From positions 4,074,466 to 4,138,465 of the forward strand of contig JADCRB010000013.1 in the NCBI GenBank assembly GCA_021464245.1: a stretch of 64,000 nucleotides of DNA. The letters are read 5' to 3'. The stretch comes from Carallia brachiata (Eukaryota > Streptophyta > Magnoliopsida > Malpighiales > Rhizophoraceae). Below, piece by piece: positions 47,162 to 60,040 of the stretch. Each line of letters begins with the position of its first letter. Within the stretch, counting starts at the first letter, position 1. The notes beneath the pieces were generated by a model. It searched no databases and was not told the origin of the DNA. It saw only the letters and a list, made by a program, of their open reading frames with translations. A program made the translations under genes and the position numbers.

Positions 47162-50100
47162 AGGTTCCTGTAGATGAAAGTAATATGTTATCGGTATAAA
47201 AGCATTTTTTTTATTGCTAATTATTGCATTAAACAACAATCAATCTGATTAGGCAGACATTTGGTAAAAAAAAGTGACTTTCTGGACAAGAGAACAAGAT
47301 TGAACATCATGGTTGTTATGACACAGTCTCTGTTAAAACATCCGTGAAGCAAAAGCCAAATTGCCAACATAATTGTTGTGGGCCTCTTCAGGAAATAATG
47401 AAGTATGATAATAGTGACATGGAGGTTTCTGGTTCTCCAAGGAAGCCCCCCCAAAAAAGATATTGCGTCTTGCAATTCAGAAAAGCTGCTTTACCACAGA
47501 CTAAGATTTGAGTGTTAGACCTGACGTTAAGTACTGATTGGATAGTATGATTTTAGTTGGAAAGAAAGAGATTAGAAAAGAAAATGATTAGAAAAGAAAT
47601 TTGTGAGAAAAAAAAGTGAATGGATCTATTGTTTAGATAAATGGAAAAATGAGAAAGAAAATGAGTAAAAAGTGAAATAATTTTAGTTAGATTATTAAAT
47701 GACTAAATTGTCCATATTATTAGTTGGGTGAGATAATGAGTTAGGGTATTTAAGTAATTTCTTCTTATTTTTTTTTTAATTTCTGTACTTTTTTCTTCAA
47801 AATTTTATATTAGATAGTACCGTACTGGTACTTTATAGCCTTCCATACTTTTTCATTTTATTTTTCCCAAACAACAGATTTTACTTTGATCTACGTATTT
47901 TCCTTTCTTTTTCGTTTCTTTTAGTTTGTCAATCAGAATGTAAAAGACTAAGATTCAAACCTAAACCTAAAATTAAGAATATTTGGTAATTTTACTTCTG
48001 AAGCTTGTGGCTAGTGCGGACCGCTGGTTTTCTACGAGATTGAAGGGACACATCAAGATGATGGTAAATTATTATTCTGTTGCTTAACAGCTTGCATTTT
48101 TTTTCTTTCATTTTTATCTGTGCATGGTTTCATGTATAGATTCTCATAAAGTTTCGGACTCAATAGTTTTTATGATAAATGCCTTCAAAAACCATTGTAT
48201 TAATTAATTTGGATTATTCATATGCCTACTTAATAATTATTTTTCAACAGAAACCCATTGGACTTGAAATTCAGGTCTTAAAAAAAATTGTATATTTATT
48301 TGTTAATTAATCAAATTCATCCGAGCAATACATAACACAGTGCACCTATTAATTCTCAATTTAGGTCCTGCACAACAGCAAACAAGATAAACATAGTAGT
48401 CCTTTTTTGGCACGTGCATTGCACGTGCTAGACATGTGGACCCAACAGATTTTTTTCCGTAAATATGAAGATGACAATAATTTTTTTTTTTCATATTTGA
48501 AAAAAAAACATAAATATGATAAGTGGGAATCTACAAATATATAAAATAAAAATTCAAACAAAACAAAAGAAATTTTAGTAATTATTCTCAACCTTAAATA
48601 AGATAGTAACAACATAACATATGTTTATTTTGATATTTTATGTAAATATAAACAAATCCTCGATGAAAATATTAACATAATAATAAAATAAATTTATGTT
48701 ATGTAGAATTATGCAGCTACTATATTTTAAAAAGACAAATAAAAATAATAAACACCAAAAATATCATACACTATTTTTAAGCATAATAATGCATTTTTGT
48801 TGCCTAATCTGAAATTCCTCACGAGATGGTCCCATTCCCTGCCTGCCTTGTCATCAATTTGAAAAATCAATTTCGCAAAAAATTTGACAGCTTCTAGACA
48901 GAGTTAGTTTGTAACGACCACGCTGATGATGATGACACCATATCATCAGCATTATGTAACATTTTACCGTTAAAACACTTTATTACGAATAAAGGATGAC
49001 TACGTGCCAAATGCAATTTCATAAACGCAGGCAGGTGAACACAAAATAATTTTATACAATGTATAAATGTTGTATGTTATACTAAAAATTGTTTATACAA
49101 TATATAATAAATTTTTATAATTTAGTATCATTTCATTAAATATGTTGTGTTGGATAAAATATTAGTTATAATATAATATAAAAATATAGTGTATCTATTT
49201 GTATTCCCAAGAATAATTCAACTTAGACTTTCATTTTGGATATAGATAGAGTATATCATAATGAGTTTTGATAGTTGGACGCGGAAATTTATTAACGCAA
49301 AGAAATACATTTTTCATATATATATTTCACATTTATGTTGCATATCAATTTTAACCCTATTACATATCATAAGTTGATGAGATAAAAAAATTACAAAAAC
49401 TTATTAAACTTAATGACAATTAAACTTAATCTGTAATAAATATATAAATAATGTAAACAACAGTTAAATGTATCAACTTCATGTCTCACCCCTATCTTGA
49501 TATCATTTTCGTATCATAATTTTGCTTTGGGGTAGCTGGATTTTGAATCTCGGTCCAAAATGCCTACCAACGTGGAAATCTCTCTCTCTAATGATAAAAC
49601 TTAATATTAAAGTTATTATTTTATTAATAATAAAATTAGCAAGCAATTGTCATTATTTTGTTTTTTCCCTCAGTAGTATGGAGATCTCAAAGCCCAAAAC
49701 AGCATAATTGTGTGAATGCCATAATAGCATAATCCAATAACAAGACCATAAAAATATGGAGAAGTTCACCATGGCATGATTTGGACACAATTTTTGAAAT
49801 TACACAAATTTTACAAGCATAAATTTAGTAACGACACCTACATTTACTAGCTATAAATTTATCATATATTATGCCAACCGAACTTATGCATTGGTGAGAA
49901 ACCGATGTCTATGTCACTAGCCTCAAAGTCTAGTGATAAAATCACTAATATTATCAATTTTAATTATAAGTTCAAATTTTAATCCCTAAAAACTTAAACA
50001 AAGTAAAAATAGAAACTGCTGCCCATAATTAAAGGGCAAAAACATTACAATTTACGCTTATACATAGCCTGCTTAGAATTTGCAGTCTAATTAACCCACA

Positions 50101-51200
50101 CAGATGATGCAAAGAGATATGTTAGCTGCAAACACATTACAAGATATGCAAAATTTGATAGTCTGTCTCGCCTGCAGGAAGCATAGTTATTCGGTCTCTC
50201 TGACGGTTTAGAAAAAACCAAAAACGAAATATCAATACCTTATGAAAACCAACATTTCTTGGGTTTTACAGAAATACGTCGCCAAAAACAAGGTGATTAG
50301 TACGTATCTAAACCAATGATCAGCTTTGTTGTTTGTTTTAAAACTGTACTCACAAGTTCAAGTTATTGGGTGATATAAAAAGCATAGACAAAATGTCAAT
50401 CAATCCCAATAATGAGCAATATCTAATAAGTTCGATCTTTAGATCAGATTAATCCAACCATAGGCATTAAATCTTTAGTTAAGCTTATATCACCTAGGCC
50501 TTGTGGAGACGTGCACCAGTAGAAATTGAAATAATTAGCAATTTAGGTTGTGATGAGACATCACAAGTAAAATTAGGTCATTATATTTAGAAGGAATAGA
50601 GAGTTGAGTTAATAAGCATTCATCTAAATATATCTCTAATACTATAAGATTAATTAGTGGTTGGTGACTTTTGCTAGACATGTGTAGGATATACTTCTTT
50701 ATAGTTTAGTGTAGCGGTTCAGTTCATTTTATATTGTATTGCACGTAATTATTTTTAATGAGTTTAAAAGATAACGTCTATACATTTTTATTTTATTTTT
50801 TTTTTTTAAAAAAAAAGCATGCACCCACACTATTACTGACATTATGAACCATGATATACAACTGAAAGGCGGAAATTACTTTGTGGCAAACTTTACAGGC
50901 ACTTTAATCTTAATTGAGTCGTGGCATTAAGTAGGTATGACAATCTCTCTCTCAGTTCTTTTTTAAGGACGGCTGAAAAGACATGAAAAATTAATATAAT
51001 TGTTAAAATTTAAATACAAAATTAATTAAAAATTTTTGATAAAATATTTCGATCAATTGTAATAAAAACACAAAATAATCTTTTCGGTACGCTGATAATA
51101 ATCATAATAAAATTGAAAAAAGGGCAGCCGCCAAATCGACGAAAATTCTAAAAATCTATGCGAACTGCTGTTGTGGAACTCCTTTTTCGAGGGATTTAGT
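46209..51200. other. gene-poor intergenic region
   Basis: Contains a (TA)17 microsatellite at 47125-47159, a palindrome GCACGTGCATTGCACGTGC near 48411-48429, a possible MITE at about 47525-47880, and a weak plus-strand SINE-like stretch at 49917-50010 (AAGTCTAGTGATAAAATCAC, then AAGTTCAAATTTTAATCCC). The frames here (47221-47475, 48361-48615) carry no domain. The last few hundred bases before 51214 should be the FQR1 promoter. Confidence 0.5.
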
Positions 51201-51213
51201 TGAATTTCGGGGC

Positions 51214-51222
51214 CTATAAATA
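51214..51222 (+). promoter_or_regulatory. TATA box of the FQR1 gene
   Basis: CTATAAATA lies 130 bp before the ATG at 51352, followed by a pyrimidine-rich leader, which suits a plant core promoter with transcription starting near 51245-51255. Confidence 0.65.
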
Positions 51223-51351
51223 GGGAAAGCCTCTCCCTTTGTGCTTCCACATTTTCTTTTCCCATCCAAACATAAAGCAAAAAACAAGGAAAAACAGGAG
51301 AAACATCTCAGAAAACTACTGTGACTCTCCACTCACTACAATTTCGCTTCC

Positions 51352-51377
51352 ATGGCTACCAAAGTTTACATTGTGTA

Positions 51378-51445
<68 letters not shown>

Positions 51446-54400
51446 CTGTAAATGCTACGCAGTTTGACTGTAATTCGCAATCGACTTGAGTTTTTTTTGT
51501 TTTTTGTTGCTTTGAATGATGATGATTTTTGGTTAGTGATCTTCTGAAACGGCGATTCTTCCGATTCGTGGCTGTGTTTGCTTGTTTTTTCCTATCTATT
51601 TTTCGGTTGATTTTTTTACGTTTGTAGAATTTATTTTATGTGATCATTTGGAGGATTTTGTTCTCTTGTTTATTCGGCGCGTTTTCGATTTCGTAGACTA
51701 TTTTTGGCTCTGCCTGCTGTTTTGATTGTTGATTTTGAGCTTCCGATTGCGTGTGATTGTGTGTGTATGCGGAACTGTTCGGAGTGAGGATCTGTTTGGC
51801 TGAGTGGAAAATGCCGTGAAATGGAGAGCTGAAATTTGGTTTTGTCTTTGCTGATTTGAAATTACTGAAAAATTTAGCGATTTGAGATAGATTTACTCTA
51901 TTGAATCTGATTTGGTTGTTGGAAGCTCGGAAAATGCTTAAGATTGATTGAATATTTTAAGTATCACAGACAATGAACTCAGGATCTCTGAGCTATGGAA
52001 AAAAAAAAAAGATGTGGATATGGTATCTGTTTGCTGAGGAAATTTGATGTTTTAAGCCTCTATGAGTTATTCTAGAACCTATATGCAAGGGTGTTTCATA
52101 TTCTTGTTCATAGGAGGAGCCTAGGATTTGATTTTGAGCGTGTGAAAAATACGTTTAGAATGAGAATTTTAGGATGTTAATGGTTTCATTCTTAGCTCTT
52201 GAATGAAACAAACGATCCATGATTTGTTGAAGTACCGATGGGGCAATGTGTATTGACACTCATTACAGAGGAATTAGGTTTATACATTATAGAGCTGTCA
52301 ATTCAGGATCACAAATAAATCAGGCTATTATTTTGCCTAAATTTTCGTCTATTTGCGCATTGGACCATTCAATTCAAAGTTGATGGTGCCGAGTCCTAAG
52401 GTCTCATTTGTGTCTGGTTTTGCTTTGCAATTGAATGTATGAAGGAACATTGTCTGCTAATGGACTTTATGGATGATCTGATATCTAATATCGGGAATCA
52501 CAACATGTAGGCATTTGGTGATTACTGAGACTGAAGTTGAATTCACCTTAATTCCCCATTCATTAGTGGTCTGGTAGTAAATATGTTTGCTCCAACTGCC
52601 GTTGCTATTTCCCTCCTCCTTTTTCAAATTTCTATTGATTCAAATGAAAGCCGTTTTTAAGTGTTATTTTAAAAAAGAAAATATCGTCACAAAAAGTAAT
52701 CTGATGAGGTGGACTCTAGCAGTCCAGGCAGTGGTTTTCCTATCATGTTCTTAACTGGGGTTTTTAGGCAGATAGTATGTTTATATCTAGAGGCTGTTGT
52801 CTGCTTGTGGCCATTACCAGCATTCATGTGTAGACTAACCGCTGGACGTGCTTTAAATTATATGTTCCCCCTAAATAGAGAAGTCAATTTATATTTTGGA
52901 AGAATGAGTCGTATTGCTAATAGAATAGCTGATCATGTAAAGAGGGAGAGAGGAGAATGTTTGCCCATGCTGGGCAACTAGGAATCTTATGCAGGCAGAG
53001 GGAAACACCTTAGAAGCTTTTCCTTGATGCAGATATCAATATTATTAATCCCATCATTGAAGTGGTTTCACCTTTTTTCATGTGTATGCCTGCATGGTAA
53101 GATTCTTGTTTTATTTTGATGATTGTGGTCATTTTGCTTATTAACCTAAGAGTTTGCAGGCCCCATCTTTGATTTCTGGCAGTAAAGGTAACAAAGGTTT
53201 GCTTGCTCTTTTTTTTTTTTTTTTTGTGTGTAAGCCACGCTGTTATAAAGAATTCATAAGATGTTAACACTTGCATATTAGAGCCTAGGGCTTACTCGGA
53301 CTCATAAGTAATGTTTGAGATTCACATGTTGTGGCAAGAATGTATAATATTTGTCAGTTCTGGTAACCAGGATTTAATATGAGGCATCTAATTGCTACTA
53401 AGGTGACTTGGGGTGTTGGACTAGATAATTTTAGGCCATCATGTTCTGTTTGGTTGAAATTTGCAAAGGCAGAGCTCCTCAATGACTACTGCATTTAGTT
53501 CAGCTTATCATTGTTATATTACCCTGCATTCTGTATACTTTCCCCTCCCAGGTGACATCCTCTCTTTGTTATGTTGTGTTTCATTTTTGGCTTGGCTTCG
53601 GTTTGTTTGTTTGTTTTTGTGGCAGGGGCCTGGGTTGGGGTGGGGGGGGGGGGAATGGTGAGGAGAAAAGTTGTATGTGGTTCAGTTCTTAATGGTTGCC
53701 ATACTTGGTGCTTTTCTGGGAATATCTATGTTGTTGTTTTAAATGAAATTGTTGTTACAGGTACTATTCAATGTATGGGCATGTAGAGAAACTCGCCGAA
53801 GAGATCAAGAAAGGGGCTGCGTCTGTTGAAGGTGTTGAAGCCAAATTATGGCAGGTGAGGAAGTACATAAAATTCCATTGCACCGGGAAATTAAACTTCT
53901 TAATTTACGTCACATTGTGGCTTGCCAATTGATGATACATGGTAATTGCAAATTCGAAGAAGTTTTATGCAGGGAAAAAAAAAAGTACTTGGTCAGAACC
54001 CAATGTCCTTCAACATCCTGACACTGTTGCTGTATGCCGTTGGGTTTCTTTTGATGGTTGTCTTGTCTGCCCTGGCGGGATACCTAAATCATCTGTCTTA
54101 AATTGGGTTTCATTTTGAGTTGCAGTGTTGCACATGCATGTCAATTTGTAGTTTTCCTTATTGTTTTTGAGCCTCTACTTTGTGAACCAATATGTGACTG
54201 GGCATGTCTCTCAATTGGTTTAAAGTGCTGCGGTCGATTACCTTTTATACCTTCCCCCTTATGTTTATTGTTGAGAAGATTAGAACTTCTGGGAGAGTAA
54301 CTGATCACTACACACTCCCTGAAACTCATTTGTTTTCATGCGCTTGAATCACATCATTCCTTTTGTTGTTGGTATGCCATTTAGTGGAAATAAGGCTAAA

Positions 54401-55084
54401 TAGGCTTATATACTGTAGAGGCTAGACATTGTCATTTACTCTTATAATGTGAAAGTTGTGTGGTGATCCTTGAGCCGATTTTGGCATATGAATAGGTTCC
54501 AGAGACTCTACCAGAAGAGGTGCTTGCAAAAATGAGTGCACCGCCAAAAAGTGATGTGCCAATCATTTCACCTCATGATCTTGCCGAGGCTGATGGGTTT
54601 GTCTTTGGCTTCCCAACAAGGTTTGGGATGATGGCTGCCCAATTTAAAGCTTTTCTGGATGCAACTGGAGGTCTGTGGAGAACACAACAACTTGCAGGCA
54701 AGCCTGCTGGAATCTTCTATAGCACCGGATCTCAAGGTGGTGGACAAGAGACCACACCGTATGTCCCTATGTGACTCATGTAGTGTAGATGGTTTATGCA
54801 CAGAGGACGAGAATCTGAATATATTCTGATGAATCCTATAATATTTTTGCAGGTTGACTGCTATTACACAGCTTGTTCACCATGGAATGATCTTTGTTCC
54901 CATCGGTTACACATTTGGCGCTGGCATGTTCGAGATGGAGAAATTGAAAGGAGGAAGTCCCTATGGTGCAGGAACTTATGCTGGGGATGGGTCAAGACAA
55001 CCAACTGACCTTGAGTTGGAGCAGGCTTTTCACCAGGGGAAGTACGTTGCTGTTATCACAAAGAAGCTCAAGGGACCTGCTTAA
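51352..55084 (+). CDS. FQR1: NAD(P)H:quinone oxidoreductase, FQR1 type (flavodoxin-like, WrbA family)
   Basis: Four exons: 51352-51374, 53761-53854, 54496-54758 and 54853-55084, all GT/AG, total 612 nt, 203 residues, the usual family length. The product starts [20 protein letters not shown], with the flavin phosphate-binding loop at about 11-16, PTRFG at 79-83, [14 protein letters not shown] at about 98-111, GSQGGGQET at 117-125 and the HHG motif near 136. No break. WrbA-type enzymes bind FMN and pass two electrons from NAD(P)H to quinones without a semiquinone intermediate; FQR1 in Arabidopsis is an auxin-responsive, plasma-membrane-associated quinone reductase. The first exon is only 23 coding bases and is followed by a 2386-bp intron, which contains a compound microsatellite just after the donor. 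Assignment is very secure; auxin response is known for the family and not visible here. Confidence 0.96.
51379..51440. repeat. compound (CT)8(TA)8(GT)15 microsatellite at the FQR1 intron 1 donor
   Basis: The tract starts four bases after the intron donor GTATCT (from 51375). Each dinucleotide block is perfect. Confidence 0.95.
51441..53760 (+). other. FQR1 intron 1, remainder
   Basis: No gene or transposon recognised. It has a T18 run near 53208-53225 and a G12 run near 53641-53653. The frame 52709-52981 shows no domain and is treated as chance. The 3' end TTGTTGTTACAG is a good acceptor. Confidence 0.6.
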
Positions 55085-57860
55085 TTTCAGTCGACAACCA
55101 AAACACAGCTTGCCCTTCCATTTTTTTTTTTTTATATTTCTCCAAATTTTTCGATTACAAAATATACATTTGTAGCAATAATACGTTGCTTGGTTGCGTG
55201 CCTCATGTCACCGTTACTCCATAGTGGTTTCTCTATATGATTACAGGTTTGTGTTCAATACATTTGCCATGCTTTTGTTCTGTAATGTTATGGATTAATA
55301 AGGACAGTCGTAGTCTTCTCTTACACACGGATCATTTTACCCTTTGAAGCTTAAGTTAGTGAGATGAACAATAATTGAATGATGATGATGTCTTGAACAG
55401 CTTCAATCTTAAGCAGAGCATCCGATTGTTAGATCCCACAACCATGGTAATACCACCAAATTGGTTCATGAAGAAGAATGGAATTTCTAACCCTTGCTGT
55501 AGCTGACTGTTCGAGGCTAGGTTCAGTTGCCATAATTGAGGGTTGATTTAATGATTTTATAGCTCAGCGAATCAAAGTACCCAACATTTTTTGCTGTGGT
55601 GTGATACTTTTCCATTGCTAGTCATTTTCCACAATATAATTGTGGGACGAGGGAGGGACAAAGATGCAGTAATCTAATTGGTTTTCCCCCAATAAGAGGA
55701 GTTAGATGTCATGACTCATACTCTACCCTGTTCTCTTCTATCCCTTAATTTAACACTCCTATGTTTTTAGGGGTTTTAAGGATTAAGATTTAAAGTATCG
55801 TAGCATCATAGTACAATTTCTTGTTTTTTTTTTTTTTGGTAAATAAAAAAAGAGAGCGGGATGGTACTCATACAATCCAGCCATGAAACATTGTTAGTAA
55901 ACTTTAATTCTTAATTGGTTTGTGAGTGACTTTCGATTTTAAAGTTTCCATAGGAAACCTTTCTGTGGACAGAAGGCCAATAATGAATATTTGGTTTGGA
56001 TCCTTAAGCCAATTATTCTTAGCCTAAATAATTACAAGCTTCCAATTCTATCCCCTTCTTATACTTTCTTAGAAACAATCAGATTGTGTCTGGAAGAATT
56101 TTTCTATGCGCGTATTGAAGAATTGGCAGACAAAAAGGTAACAGGTAATCAAAGCATTTGAAGGCCAACATGTTTTCAAGTGTTGAATCCAAGAGAAACA
56201 GTTCCCCGCAAGCAAAAGTTAACCCAAATTCGACTAAACTCAACATACGCTGATTGAAAAAATCAATAATTTGTGATATACCTAAAGGTAGAATGACTAG
56301 AAACTGATTGAAATAAAACTTAATTAATTCGAAACATAAACCTAAATCAAGAAGACTCAAAACTTAATATGTATGAAACTCAGTGGACTCAAAACCTAAT
56401 AAATCCGAATCCCCATGTACCGAAAAATTGATGCATATGAAACTTGATAAGCTCTGAACCTAATGAGCGTGAAACTTGAATTACCCCAAAACTGAATAAC
56501 CTGAGGTCCGACCAAAATATGTAACTCGACCAGACCATTTGCTACTTTTATCCTCAATTAGAAGATGGCATGCGATCTAACTTACTCAAAAATCCATCTC
56601 TGGCCAAATTTAGGTTCCTACTATAGAAGACATCATTCTAGTCTAGTGGATAAAACTTAGCTTACTTGCATAGTTTTCTTCATCTATTCAGAAAAGCCTT
56701 GGAAAATGGAAAGTGTATCGAGGTATGTGCAATACTTACAACCATTGCTTTCTCTATTATTAAAAACGGAAAAGCTAAGTTGGAATGCAACGATAGAAAT
56801 AATTTTTTTTTAATAATTGATACATAAAAATTCAAACTGTTGTATGGTAAAAAATGTATTAAAATTTAAAAAATAAATAAATAAATTATTAAATTAATTA
56901 TATATCTTTTATATATTTTAGATTATATAACTGCATAACCACGTCCAATCAATAAAAGGGTCAAATGAAAGGTATATACTGCTAGATTCTTTGCTTTTTT
57001 ATATCTCCCATTTTTTCCTATGCCTTCCCTACAGGAAAGGTTAAAATTATGCCATCTTTTGTTTGTAGATTTTTTTCTCTAGCAATTTTGAGTAGGAACC
57101 TTTCTTTCTCTCCCTTCCCCGCGCGAAAAGGTGCATGTGTCCCAGCATGAATGAAGGCCTTTGCATAAGGTGTGATAATGCAGTTCATACCATTCTGCAA
57201 TCACCTGCTTGCCTGACAGATTTGCCCTTATGGGAATTAGTCCTGCAAACTACAATTGCTTTCCAAATAATAATAGTATTATCAGTGAGCAATTGGCAGG
57301 ATGGTAGATAGAAAGTGTAATTGACAAGGGACCAATTTCTGATACAAGACAAACAAAGATTGGAATTTAAAGCCTGTGATATCATGGAGCCACATGGCGC
57401 AGGACTAGTGTAAGAATGATTAATGGGGTGTAGATTTTTTCTACCCAAAAAATAAAAATTTAAAAAATTTTTTTAGACACGTAACTATAAAAATGTAATG
57501 AGTATATAATAATTTAAATTGATAGATTATGAAAGTTATATTAAATTTAAAAAATAAAAAAAATAAATTATTAAATATCATTAATTAACTGTATCTTTTC
57601 TACATGATTAATTATACGTGTCTACGTAATTTTATTATAAGAAATTATGTTTTTTTTTTTTTTTTTATAAAGTTGAAGTAACTTTGCAGAAAAAAGGAAA
57701 CCAAGCTCCGTACAATACTTGAAGATGGTGCAATTTAGCCAATACGTGCAAAAGTGATGACAGGTAAAGTAGGAGAGTAAAGTTCTTTTTATTATAAAAA
57801 AAAATAATCGGGTGGATCGTCACATTACTTTATTTCACCACCTTATATTTTTACTTTGTA
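55085..57860. other. FQR1 3' flank and intergenic DNA
   Basis: The 3' UTR probably ends by about 55310, with AATAAT (55179) and TTAATAAGG (55293) as poly(A)-signal candidates. A small TIR-like hairpin (TAGACACGTAA near 57475, complement near 57626) suggests a MITE of about 160 bp. No gene seen. Confidence 0.5.
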
Positions 57861-58501
57861 GAAGTGTCAAAATGAATTATCAAATTAGATTTAAATTAAG
57901 TTGTTATGAATTTAAATTATTTTGAGTCAGATTATTTATAAGTTAAATTATTTTCAGATCATTTTAGATTGAGCCACTTCGATTTGGATAAGATTTAAAT
58001 TAACTCACGAGTTAACTACATTATCAAAATGATGACGTGATATTTTTTATTAAAAATTTTAAAAATTTTAAAAACTTCAAAAATTTTGCTAGAAATTCTT
58101 AAAAATCAAAAAAAAAAAAATTATAAGATCAAAAAATAATTTAAGAAGTTTCTTTTAAAATATTTTAAAAATTCAAAATAAAATTTAAAATTACATAAAA
58201 AATCTCAAAATATTTTTTAAAAATTTATAATTAAAATTTATATTGAAAATAATAGAATCTATACTTTTTATAATATAAAATATGTTAAATTCTTTTTATT
58301 TTAATTTTTTGTTCCCTTCAGAAAAAAAAAAGTTTGGATCAGACGGGTTATTCGAGCCAGGTTTGAATTTGATCCAAATGATTTCGGGTCATTTTAAATT
58401 CGGGTCATTTCAAGTTAAGTTATTTTTACGGTCGGGTTCAGATTGTATTTTTTCGATCAGGTTCGTGCAATTCATCGAGTCGGGTTAAATTTTGACACTT
58501 C
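57861..58501. mobile_element. 641-bp TIR element with GAAGTGTCAAAAT ends
   Basis: GAAGTGTCAAAAT at 57861-57873 is perfectly inverted at 58489-58501. TA flanks both sides, possibly a TA target duplication. The right half has repeated CGGGTC/CGGGTT motifs. The frame inside shows no domain. Confidence 0.6.
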
Positions 58502-60040
58502 TATTACTCTGTGACTGTAACTGTAACTGTGACTATGACTATGAGACCTGACCTATTTTTAACGTAATTGATCGAGAATCAATATTTTAGATCAGGGGTT
58601 GCAAGAGAGACCAAGCTCCTGATCGGTCAATGCAATCCCATCATAACAAATTACAAATTACAAATTACAGCTGCAAATATACGGTGTGGAATTATCTCGT
58701 ACCTCCTATTCTTCTACAAACTTTATATAATATAAGAGTCTCGTACATTGACAATACCACCTAGAGTTGCAATGGTTATAACTTCAATCGCAATTAGGGA
58801 CTGTAATTCAAAATGTTGATGACAACTAGCTATATATATGCAAACAACCAGGTGATCTAGCAACACTGTGCTTGAGTCCATCAGGTTTGAAAAACCATTT
58901 TCTTAGCTGAACAAAAATGATTTTGCTAATTTGGCATCGCCATTATGAATGTAGCATGTCGCGCGTGCCCCGAGCTTATACCTCTTAATTGGACTGGACA
59001 AAATAGGGTTACAACGTAGCTCATTTTGCAAATTGTTGGATCATTTTTTTGTTGGCTTTAAGTTTCGTTCCACTCATCCCAGTAGCAAAGACAGTGTAAA
59101 CATTCTTATATGTAAACTCTAAAACATATATCCCGAAAATATGGGGGGTAGCTTGTCCTTGCCTTCCAATGGAAGCTCCACAATGTGACCATTGGATGAA
59201 AAGCATGAAAGCAAAGAGTGATGGCATCTACCAATCCCTACTACCCATTCCTAGAACAATATAATAAAACCAAAGAAATGAACAACAAAAACCTGAAAGG
59301 AGCTGTGGGCCACCTTCTGACTTCCACTAACAATATTCCAAACACATAAAGAAATCAAAAGTGAGATTTCCAATCAAATGACATCCCCCACACCCACTCT
59401 TCCCTATTCAGGAATTCAATTATTCCCTTTCATTTCCCTTCTCTCTTCTTCTCTTTTTCTCTTATTATAAGACTAAAGCTATATAGTGCTAGCAGCCCCA
59501 TTCACAAAATAGACAATAGCACAAGAAAGAACAAAAGCTCCTTTATATCTTCTCTTCTACTTAATTAAATTAAACACTAATATAATACAACAAATGTTAT
59601 CTAAAACAAATCTTTCTTACCACTATTTTTTTCCCCTAAAATCAGCACCTATTCTGATTCCTAAACAAACATTTAATCATATAATTCTCCAATTATTACA
59701 ACAATTAATATGCTTCCAAATGGTCCCAATTTTTGGCCAACCTGCATCATTCCGCTTCTAGCTGTCCCAACACTGGCCATGTACCATTGAAGGGTCATTC
59801 CTTTTTCTTTCTTTTTCACAAATTTCTCTACATTCTACCATGCTGTTTCTTCTATATTCAAAGGGGGACTAGCAATACAGTTATGTGGGGCTTGGAACTC
59901 CTTTTTCTGTTCTTGATCTTATCATATCCAACTTGGCTGAAGGTGTTCTTTTTTTTTTTTTTTTTTTTGGGGTGATAAGATCATGTGTAGACTACTTGTG
60001 TGGAATCAGTTCTTGCATTCTGAACATTTCCCTTTACATT
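58502..60040. other. intergenic, 3' flank of the bHLH gene
   Basis: A short GACTGTAACT-type hexamer array lies at 58509-58543, and a T21-like run near 59950-59968. The last few hundred bases before 60041 should be the 3' UTR of the minus-strand bHLH gene. No gene recognised. Confidence 0.5.

Noticed and set aside
52709..52981. Plus-strand frame of 90 codons within FQR1 intron 1 as a nested gene or alternative exon
   Set aside because: No domain, and FQR1 exons join perfectly in phase without it.
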